A program made the position numbers and the translations under genes. From Helicobacteraceae bacterium (lineage in GTDB: Bacteria; Campylobacterota; Campylobacteria; Campylobacterales; Sulfurimonadaceae): a stretch of DNA of 5,706 nt. Positions within the stretch are counted from its first letter, which is position 1, and each line of letters opens with the position of its first letter. Below the pieces are notes generated by a model. It had not been told where the DNA came from. It did not search any database and worked only from the letters and a program-made list of their open reading frames with translations. Location: positions 1 through 5,706 of the forward strand of contig JALUKO010000029.1 in assembly GCA_027056525.1 (NCBI GenBank), written 5' to 3'. Positions 1 to 4,289 of this stretch are shown here, piece after piece.

Positions 1-1059
1 CATGATATAGCAGTAGATCTGCAAAAATGGTGTGAGGGCTTTAAGCGAGGCGTAAAGTTTTTGTGTGAGAAAGTCAGTGCAGTAGATGAGAAGGAACAAA
101 AAGTATATATTGGTGAGCAGGTGATATATTATGACTACCTTGTTGTTGCCGTTGGTGCGAAGACAAACTTTTTTTCTTTTATCGATGGACTCAGAGATCA
201 TAGTTATGGCGTCAAAAATTTACAAAGAACCCATAACTTTAGAAAAGAGTTTGAAGATCTTATCTACAACAAGCTTGCAAATAAAAAGTATGCTGATATA
301 AAAGAGATAAATTTGGCCATAGGAGGGGCGGGACTCAGCGGTGTTGAGGTTGCTTCTGAGATGGCAAATGTTATAGATGTGTATAGTAAAACACTTGGAG
401 AAAGGGCAAAAGATATCAAGATATATCTCCTTGATGCAAGTGAGACAATACTTCCGGGAATGAGTCGTTTTATGATAACAAACACTCAAAAAAGGCTACA
501 AAAACTAGGGGTAAACATACGAACATCTACCTTTATACAAAGTGTTGATGCGGAATATATACATTTTAAAGAGGGTAAAAAACTGAAGTACCATTTTATG
601 GTTTTTACCGGAGGTATCAAGGCAGCAGATCTCAATGCTACACTTGAGAATGAAAGAAACTCTATAGATCAACTGATAGCTGATAGTGAGTTAAATATTT
701 TAGCTACCAAAAATGTGTTTGCCATAGGGGACTGTGTAGAGCTTAGAGACAGTGAAGGGGAAGTGCTTCCCCCTACGGCGCAAACTGCTGAAAAAAGTGC
801 AGAGTATGTTGCTGAGGTGATACGTAAAAGAATGAGAGGGGATGAGGTGGAAGCGTTTGATATGAATGTAGCAGGTATGTTCATAGCTCTTGGCGGCAAG
901 TATGCTGTTGGAGAGATGTTTCACTGTATAAAGGTAAAAGGATATGTGGCGTACCTGCTTAAAAAAGCTATAACGTATGGGTACTACATAGGGCTTAATG
1001 TGCGCATAAATGCCGGCTACAAAAATAGAATAAAACAAGCTTTTGTAAGTTTAAAATAA
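1..1059 (+). CDS. Type II NADH dehydrogenase-like FAD/NAD(P)-binding oxidoreductase, 5' partial
   Basis: The frame is open from base 1 to the TAA at 1057-1059, giving 352 residues. A TTG at 61 is internal: the residues before it (HDIAVDLQKW...) align with the family, so the true start and the first FAD-binding GxGxxG lie left of the window, probably about 60 residues away. Visible landmarks, numbered within the fragment, are YDYLVVAVGAKTN (44-56), the second Rossmann NADH site GGAGLSGVE (108-116) with Asp145 near the end of its second strand, the FAD-contacting AIGDC (241-245), and LPPTAQTAEKSAEYV (256-270), typical of NDH-2. The tail (MFIALGGKYAVGEMF and a hydrophobic, basic end) resembles the C-terminal membrane-contact region of NDH-2. 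Such enzymes pass electrons from NADH to quinone at the inner membrane without pumping protons. The substrate is inferred; a related disulfide-reductase-family enzyme is possible. No redox-active CxxxxC pair is visible in this part, and the N-terminus is unseen. Confidence 0.85.
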   Translation, partial: HDIAVDLQKWCEGFKRGVKFLCEKVSAVDEKEQKVYIGEQVIYYDYLVVAVGAKTNFFSFIDGLRDHSYGVKNLQRTHNFRKEFEDLIYNKLANKKYADIKEINLAIGGAGLSGVEVASEMANVIDVYSKTLGERAKDIKIYLLDASETILPGMSRFMITNTQKRLQKLGVNIRTSTFIQSVDAEYIHFKEGKKLKYHFMVFTGGIKAADLNATLENERNSIDQLIADSELNILATKNVFAIGDCVELRDSEGEVLPPTAQTAEKSAEYVAEVIRKRMRGDEVEAFDMNVAGMFIALGGKYAVGEMFHCIKVKGYVAYLLKKAITYGYYIGLNVRINAGYKNRIKQAFVSLK

Positions 1060-1093
1060 CGGAGAATTGTGATGCCAAGTGTAATGCCTTTAT

Positions 1094-1128
1094 AGCCTTG
1101 AACATTTTCAAATGGGCTTTGTTTTATG
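1094..1128 (+). terminator. Probable intrinsic terminator of the flavoprotein gene
   Basis: AGCC (1094-1097) pairs with GGCT (1115-1118), and TTGAA (1098-1102) pairs with TTCAA (1107-1111) around a CATT loop. This makes a 9-bp stem with a three-base bulge (1112-1114). A T-rich run, TTTGTTTTATGTTT, overlaps and follows the stem. It lies 34 bases after the stop codon on the correct strand. The bulge makes the assignment tentative. Confidence 0.45.
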
Positions 1129-1169
1129 TTTCGCTAATTCTAAAATCAAGTGCAATTTTTTGAAAATGT
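1102..1169. repeat. 11-bp perfect inverted repeat with 46-bp spacer
   Basis: ACATTTTCAAA at 1102-1112 is the exact reverse complement of TTTGAAAATGT at 1159-1169. The left arm overlaps the terminator stem. Neither strand shows a T-run directly after the distal arm, so it does not look like a terminator. It could be a scar, a protein-binding pair, or chance in AT-rich DNA. Confidence 0.45.
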
Positions 1170-1244
1170 AGGTTCCAGAAGTGCTTAAAAGTTCGTATCT
1201 ATAAGGGTTGTTTAGATGTTGTGAGGTTGTATTAAAATGTTACT

Positions 1245-1621
1245 TGGTGGAGCTGTGGAGAATCGAACTCCAGTCCGAAACCAAGCTACTTCCAACGTCT
1301 ACATGCTTAGAGAAGTTGTTTAATCTCATCTTGCTTCACACAACTTGCAAAGCTACACAAGACCAGCCTCTAAAGTTCTTCTTGAATGGAGACACATCCA
1401 AGATATATCTAAATGAAGGGTTATACTTCGAATCCTGCTTATTTAGAATCCACAGGTGAAGCAGCCCACCGACTTAGTCGGGGTTAAAACTTAAGCTACT
1501 GCTAAAGCTGGGCGATAATTTGTATTGTTTGCGTTTATTCGCATATGAGCCGCGTAACGGAATTGCTCAGTCCGACATGCAGTTAGAAGCTACTTGATCC
1601 CGTCGAAACCAGGTCAGCCCC
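1245..1621 (-). ncRNA. ssrA: tmRNA (transfer-messenger RNA)
   Basis: tmRNA with SmpB rescues stalled ribosomes: it accepts alanine, then supplies a short reading frame that tags the truncated protein for proteolysis. On the minus strand the RNA begins GGGGCTGACCTGGTTTCGAC (1621 downwards) and ends with CAGCTCCACCA, so CCA is encoded at 1247-1245. The acceptor stem pairs GGGGCTG with CAGCTCC and includes the G3-U wobble that alanyl-tRNA synthetase recognises. The T-arm is GGAG-TTCGATT-CTCC. The 5' and 3' blocks (GGTTTCGACGGGATC; TAAGCATGTAGACGTTGG; TTTCGGAC) are diagnostic of standard one-piece tmRNA. After the tag, CCGAC/GTCGG around TAA forms a clear hairpin. The length of 377 bases is normal. 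The gene follows two tRNA-Phe genes in the same direction and could be made both from its own promoter and by readthrough. An open frame antisense to it (1208-1459, +) is spurious. Confidence 0.97.
1491..1532 (-). other. tmRNA proteolysis-tag reading frame (ANNTNYRPALAVA)
   Basis: Reading the minus strand from the resume codon GCA (1532-1530) gives A N N T N Y R P A L A V A, then TAA (1493-1491). The NN start, the YRPA core and the preceding TAAACGCAAAC context match epsilonproteobacterial tags. The last three residues are AVA rather than the LAA of many bacteria. Only one in-frame stop is present: the next codons are GTT TTA ACC, unlike the double TAA of Escherichia coli. Confidence 0.93.
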
Positions 1622-1640
1622 AAAAATGCTTTCAAAAAGC
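1622..1640 (-). terminator. Terminator-like hairpin in the tmRNA 5' leader
   Basis: On the minus strand GCTTT-TTG-AAAGC is followed by ATTTTTG, ending one base before the mature tmRNA 5' end. The stem is only 5 bp with two G-C pairs, so it would be weak. It sits downstream of the proposed ssrA -10 box, so it would lie inside the primary ssrA leader. It may instead damp readthrough from the tRNA genes or help RNase P processing. Confidence 0.3.
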
Positions 1641-1642
1641 GT

Positions 1643-1678
1643 GTATATAATTATATCAAATTTTATGTTTTTGTTTTG
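1643..1678 (-). promoter_or_regulatory. Probable ssrA promoter
   Basis: The minus strand carries TATAAT (1655-1650) in the context TTTGATATAATTATA, preceded by A/T-rich tracts (AACAAAACAAAAACATAAAA). No clear -35 is seen, which is normal for the main sigma factor of Campylobacterota. Initiation near 1643 would give a leader of about 22 bases for RNase P to remove before the mature 5' end at 1621. Confidence 0.55.
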
Positions 1679-1704
1679 TTAATAATTGAAAGAGTTTGAT
1701 ATAA
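1651..1704. repeat. 10-bp perfect inverted repeat between tRNA-Phe and ssrA
   Basis: TTATATCAAA (1651-1660) is the reverse complement of TTTGATATAA (1695-1704), with a 34-bp spacer. The left arm contains most of the proposed ssrA -10 box on the minus strand. The right arm puts TATAAA on the plus strand, pointing into the tRNA genes. It may be a weak long-loop hairpin after the tRNA genes, a regulator site, or chance in AT-rich sequence. Confidence 0.4.
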
Positions 1705-1708
1705 AAGG

Positions 1709-1784
1709 TGGTGGCCTGTCTCGGAATCGAACCAAGGACACAGTGATTTTCAGTCACTTGCTCTACCGACTGAGCTAACAGGCC
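1709..1784 (-). tRNA. tRNA-Phe (GAA), promoter-distal copy
   Basis: The minus strand folds as a complete cloverleaf of 76 bases: acceptor GGCCTGT/ACAGGCC, D-arm GCTC/GAGC, anticodon stem AGTGA/TCACT with loop CTGAAAA (anticodon GAA), variable GTGTC, T-arm CTTGG-TTCGATT-CCGAG, discriminator A and encoded CCA. It decodes UUC and UUU. It is identical over all 76 bases to the copy at 1805-1880, 20 bp upstream in transcription, so the two are likely made as one transcript and processed. Confidence 0.97.
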
Positions 1785-1804
1785 GTGATAAAAAGTTCTT
1801 TAAG

Positions 1805-1880
1805 TGGTGGCCTGTCTCGGAATCGAACCAAGGACACAGTGATTTTCAGTCACTTGCTCTACCGACTGAGCTAACAGGCC
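1805..1880 (-). tRNA. tRNA-Phe (GAA), promoter-proximal copy
   Basis: It has the same 76-base cloverleaf, GAA anticodon and encoded CCA as its neighbour. It begins 41 bases after the last base of murD on the same strand. The gap contains a promoter-like TACAAT and no strong terminator, so both a dedicated promoter and readthrough from mraY-murD are possible. Two identical adjacent copies point to recent duplication or to homogenisation by gene conversion. Confidence 0.97.
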
Positions 1881-1923
1881 ATCTTTTAAAGAGCGACATT
1901 GTAGCTATTATGCGCTGAAATTT
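1881..1923 (-). promoter_or_regulatory. tRNA-Phe promoter module; second copy of the mraY/gpmI palindromic element
   Basis: On the minus strand TACAAT (1903-1898) is followed by GTCGCT and then TTTAAAA, with initiation expected near 1891, about ten bases before the tRNA. The segment aligns over about 41 bp with 4223-4263. On the plus strand both read AT[A/C]TTTTAAA, then GCGACATT[A/G]TAG, then TAT[A/T]ATG, then CGCT, then ATTT, with three small indels. It also overlaps the last two bases of the murD stop codon. The imperfect dyad could form a hairpin and weakly terminate murD transcripts. Confidence 0.55.
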
Positions 1924-3145
1924 AGCTTATGTTCTGTACGGCTTCTTTAAATTGTTCACCGCGTTGCGCATAAGAGCTAAATTCATCTAAACTTGCAGCA
2001 GCAGGGGAGAGCAGAGCAACTTCATCTTTAAGTAAATTTGCATCAATATGTGCGATGGCATCGCTCAAGTTCTTACACTCGCTAAAGACAATCCCATAAG
2101 AGTTTGCCAAAGAGGAGAGTTTGTGTTTGTTGGAACCGATATGGTAAGTGTGAATGTGTAGATCTTTCATATATTCAAAAAGCGTATTGAGCTCGACACC
2201 TTTGTCATCACCACCGAGAATGAGGTGGATTTTACTCTCTTTGTATCGCTTGAGTGCGACCATGGTAGCATCGAGGTTGGTCGCTTTGGTGTCGTTGACC
2301 CACAAGCGATCTTTTGCATCCCTGAGTTCCTCTTGTCTATGTGGCTCTAGCGTAAAAGCATTGATCTTCTCATAGTTTATTCTGTCAAAGAGGATTTTAT
2401 CAACGCACATTGCCAAAAGTGCATCGAGTAAAAACGCACCCTGAAAGTTTACTTTTGCAGCTTCTATGCCGAAATATTCGGCAAGATCTTTTTCATATTC
2501 ATAGCAGATAAGATGCGCTTTGGTTGGAGTATGCTTGTAGGCTGAGGGAACTATCGCGACCTCGCCCTCTTTCATAAACTTGAGGGGTTTGAGCTTCGCG
2601 TCTATGTAATTTTGCATATCGCCGTGCCAACTGAGGTGGTCAGGACTCAGAGGAAGCAACACATAGATGTTGGGTTTGGTTTTGTTAGTATAATGCATAG
2701 TAAATGAACTTGTCTCAAGTATCCACAAAGCGGCATCTGTGTCAAGTTCTGCCAGTGGTGTACCGATGTTTCCGCCGGCCAGAGAGCCTTTGTCTTGAAG
2801 AAGATGTTGCATCATTTGTGTTGTGGTCGTTTTGCCGTTAGTACCACTTATCCAGATGGTATGAGGCATGGTGTCTGCAAAATAGTCATACTCGCTGATG
2901 AGATAGTGTGCTTGTTTTATAAGCGGATGCGTAGGGGCTATTCCCGGTGAGGGGATCTCAAGTGTTGAGTAGTTTGGCTCAAACTCACTTGAAGGTTTGA
3001 GCATAAAACCCTCATCATCTTTAAAGGGCTTTGAGACTTTGTCATCATAGAAGGTGACTTCTGAAGTGCTGTTGTTTTGTTGTTTATGTTTAAGGGCGAT
3101 AGCTCTTGTTGTTTTGCCATAACCAAAAAGAGATATTTTTTTCAT
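1922..3145 (-). CDS. murD: UDP-N-acetylmuramoyl-L-alanine--D-glutamate ligase MurD
   Basis: MurD is the cytoplasmic ATP-dependent ligase that adds D-glutamate to UDP-MurNAc-L-alanine in peptidoglycan precursor synthesis. The 407-residue protein shows the three Mur-ligase domains. An N-terminal Rossmann-like domain binds UDP (KISLFGYGKTTRAIALK, residues 3-19). The central ATPase domain has the P-loop GTNGKTTT (101-108), GGNIGTP (124-130), ETSSF (144-148), PDHLSWHG (168-175) and the lysine expected to be carbamylated, K184. The C-terminal domain has PHR (268-270), NDTKATN (284-290), GGDDKG (311-316) and LSPAAASLDEF (379-389). It is shorter than the roughly 440 residues of the E. coli enzyme, as I recall for Campylobacterota, and no key motif is missing. 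The ATG at 3145-3143 shares its A with the TAA of mraY (TAATG) and has only a weak Shine-Dalgarno, which suggests translation coupled to mraY. Confidence 0.97.
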   Translation of the reverse strand: MKKISLFGYGKTTRAIALKHKQQNNSTSEVTFYDDKVSKPFKDDEGFMLKPSSEFEPNYSTLEIPSPGIAPTHPLIKQAHYLISEYDYFADTMPHTIWISGTNGKTTTTQMMQHLLQDKGSLAGGNIGTPLAELDTDAALWILETSSFTMHYTNKTKPNIYVLLPLSPDHLSWHGDMQNYIDAKLKPLKFMKEGEVAIVPSAYKHTPTKAHLICYEYEKDLAEYFGIEAAKVNFQGAFLLDALLAMCVDKILFDRINYEKINAFTLEPHRQEELRDAKDRLWVNDTKATNLDATMVALKRYKESKIHLILGGDDKGVELNTLFEYMKDLHIHTYHIGSNKHKLSSLANSYGIVFSECKNLSDAIAHIDANLLKDEVALLSPAAASLDEFSSYAQRGEQFKEAVQNIS

Positions 3146-4206
3146 TAGCGTATCTTTAGTGTCATAAGGGCTACAAGATTAGAAAGGATAGCGATGATCC
3201 AGAACCTAACGATGATTTTGTTCTCTGCCCATTTTTTCATCTCAAAATGGTGATGTATGGGTGCCATAAGAAAAACCCTTTTGTTACGAAGCTTATAGCT
3301 TCCAACCTGAAGTATGACAGAGACGGTCTCTATAACAAAAATAGATCCTATCAAGATAAGGAGTATCTCACTTTTAGAGATGATGGCAAGATAGCCTAAA
3401 AATGCACCGATAGTTAAAGAACCACTGTCTCCCATAAACACTTCTGCGGGGTGGCAGTTGTGCCATAAAAAACCTGTAAGTGCTCCCATAAGGGCACTTG
3501 ATACGATGGCAACCTCTCCTACATCAAAGTTTGGCATAAGCAAGTAAGCACTGATTTTTGCATGACCGGTAATATAGATGATGATACTAAAAGAGGCGAG
3601 TGCGGCAAGAGATGGCACTGTTGCCAAACCATCAAGCCCGTCAGTGAGGTTGACCGCGTTGGATGTAGAGACGATTACCAAACACCAAAGCGCAACGGCA
3701 AAAACACCCATATCAAAAAGGGGTGTTTTCAAAAAAGGGACATAGAGCTCAGTGTTAAAATCGGCAAACAAACACAAATAGCACGAGATAGCAACGGCAG
3801 AAGCTATCTGTAAAAAAAGTTTTGTACGTGCTTTGAGTCCCGCAAGATTTGCATTTTTCTTGATCTTTGCAAAGTCATCCTGAAAGCCGATCAGCGAAAA
3901 AAGAACAAGTGTCAGAAGTGCCCCTATGGCATAAACATTTGAGAACTTTATAGTGAACAAAGAAGCGAGTATGGTAGCGCCGACAAAGACAATACCACCC
4001 ATAGTAGGGGTACTTGCTTTTTCCTGATGTCGTTGGGGTGCCCACTCATTGATAGGTTGTACACTTGATGTTCTTTGTGCCCATCTGATAAACTTGGGCA
4101 TAAGGTAGAGGGTGAAAAAAAGAGCGAGAAAAAAAGATACACCTGCTCTTATGGTGATGTATCCGAGTATGTTGATATTTAGTATTTCATGGAGCCAGTA
4201 TAGCAA
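3145..4206 (-). CDS. mraY: Phospho-N-acetylmuramoyl-pentapeptide transferase MraY
   Basis: MraY transfers phospho-MurNAc-pentapeptide from UDP to undecaprenyl phosphate, making lipid I at the inner face of the cytoplasmic membrane. The 353-residue protein has the usual length and about ten hydrophobic segments. Signature motifs are STPTMGG (65-71), the Mg-binding pair DD (110-111), NAVNLTDGLDGLA (183-195), FMGDSGSL (257-264, with catalytic Asp260) and APIHHHFE (315-322), where the three histidines are characteristic of MraY. I place the start at TTG (4206-4204): an in-frame TAA lies one codon upstream, GAGGA (4220-4216) sits nine bases away, and the N-terminus then has family-like length. The gene leads a tight pair with murD. 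It is driven by TATAAT on the minus strand at 4244-4239 inside a palindrome shared with gpmI. Confidence 0.97.
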   Translation of the reverse strand: MLYWLHEILNINILGYITIRAGVSFFLALFFTLYLMPKFIRWAQRTSSVQPINEWAPQRHQEKASTPTMGGIVFVGATILASLFTIKFSNVYAIGALLTLVLFSLIGFQDDFAKIKKNANLAGLKARTKLFLQIASAVAISCYLCLFADFNTELYVPFLKTPLFDMGVFAVALWCLVIVSTSNAVNLTDGLDGLATVPSLAALASFSIIIYITGHAKISAYLLMPNFDVGEVAIVSSALMGALTGFLWHNCHPAEVFMGDSGSLTIGAFLGYLAIISKSEILLILIGSIFVIETVSVILQVGSYKLRNKRVFLMAPIHHHFEMKKWAENKIIVRFWIIAILSNLVALMTLKIR

Positions 4207-4215
4207 AGTTTATAA

Positions 4216-4220
4216 TCCTC
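4216..4220 (-). promoter_or_regulatory. mraY ribosome binding site
   Basis: GAGGA on the minus strand lies nine bases before the TTG start of mraY. Together with the in-frame stop just upstream of that TTG, it fixes the non-ATG start. Confidence 0.7.
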
Positions 4221-4222
4221 AA

Positions 4223-4263
4223 ATATTTTAAAAGCGACATTATAGTATAATGCCGCTTAATTT
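4223..4263. promoter_or_regulatory. Divergent mraY/gpmI promoter in a 27-bp palindrome
   Basis: AAGCGACATTATA (4232-4244) and TATAATGCCGCTT (4246-4258) are inverted copies matching at 12 of 13 positions around a single G (4245). Each arm carries a perfect TATAAT: the minus-strand box at 4244-4239 points to mraY and the plus-strand box at 4246-4251 points to gpmI. Starts near 4232 and 4258 would give leaders of roughly 26 and 32 bases. The boxes are one base apart, so two polymerases cannot occupy both at once. Each box is followed by a G/C-rich discriminator (GTCGCT for mraY, GCCGCT for gpmI). No clear -35 is seen. Confidence 0.75.
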
Positions 4264-4277
4264 GAGACTTTTGCACT

Positions 4278-4283
4278 AAAGGA
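4278..4283 (+). promoter_or_regulatory. gpmI ribosome binding site
   Basis: AAAGGA lies six bases before TTG (4290-4292). The next family-conserved residues (TILVITDGIGY) follow at once, so this site supports the TTG as the real start. Confidence 0.75.
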
Positions 4284-4289
4284 ACACAA

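Larger units (their letters stand above)
1060..1244. other. Intergenic region between the flavoprotein gene and the 3' end of ssrA
   Basis: No convincing gene is present. The flavoprotein gene (+) and ssrA (-) converge here. The region holds a probable terminator for the plus-strand gene, an 11-bp inverted repeat, and a Shine-Dalgarno-like GGAGA (1061-1065) placed six bases before an ATG (1072) that opens only seven codons. I could not find a convincing hairpin plus T-run ending ssrA on the minus strand. Confidence 0.6.

Noticed and set aside
61..1059. Flavoprotein gene starting at the TTG at 61
   Set aside because: The frame stays open to base 1 and the upstream residues fit the family, which also needs an N-terminal FAD-binding fold not present here.
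1112..1171. A 19-codon frame starting ATGGGC in the intergenic region
   Set aside because: It has no Shine-Dalgarno, lies across the proposed terminator and inverted repeat, and the residues show no recognisable pattern.
1208..1459. Open frame of 83 codons on the plus strand
   Set aside because: It is antisense to ssrA; the RNA is recognised end to end by acceptor stem, T-arm, tag frame and conserved blocks.
1709..1880. The tandem tRNA-Phe copies as attachment sites flanking an inserted element
   Set aside because: Only 20 bp separate complete, identical genes, so nothing is inserted between them; tandem duplication explains them better.
2154..2375. Plus-strand open frame inside murD
   Set aside because: It is a shadow of the conserved C-terminal domain of MurD; its residues are low-complexity and match no family I recognise.
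3562..3813. Plus-strand open frame inside mraY
   Set aside because: It lies opposite transmembrane segments and the NLTDGLDG motif of MraY and has no start context.
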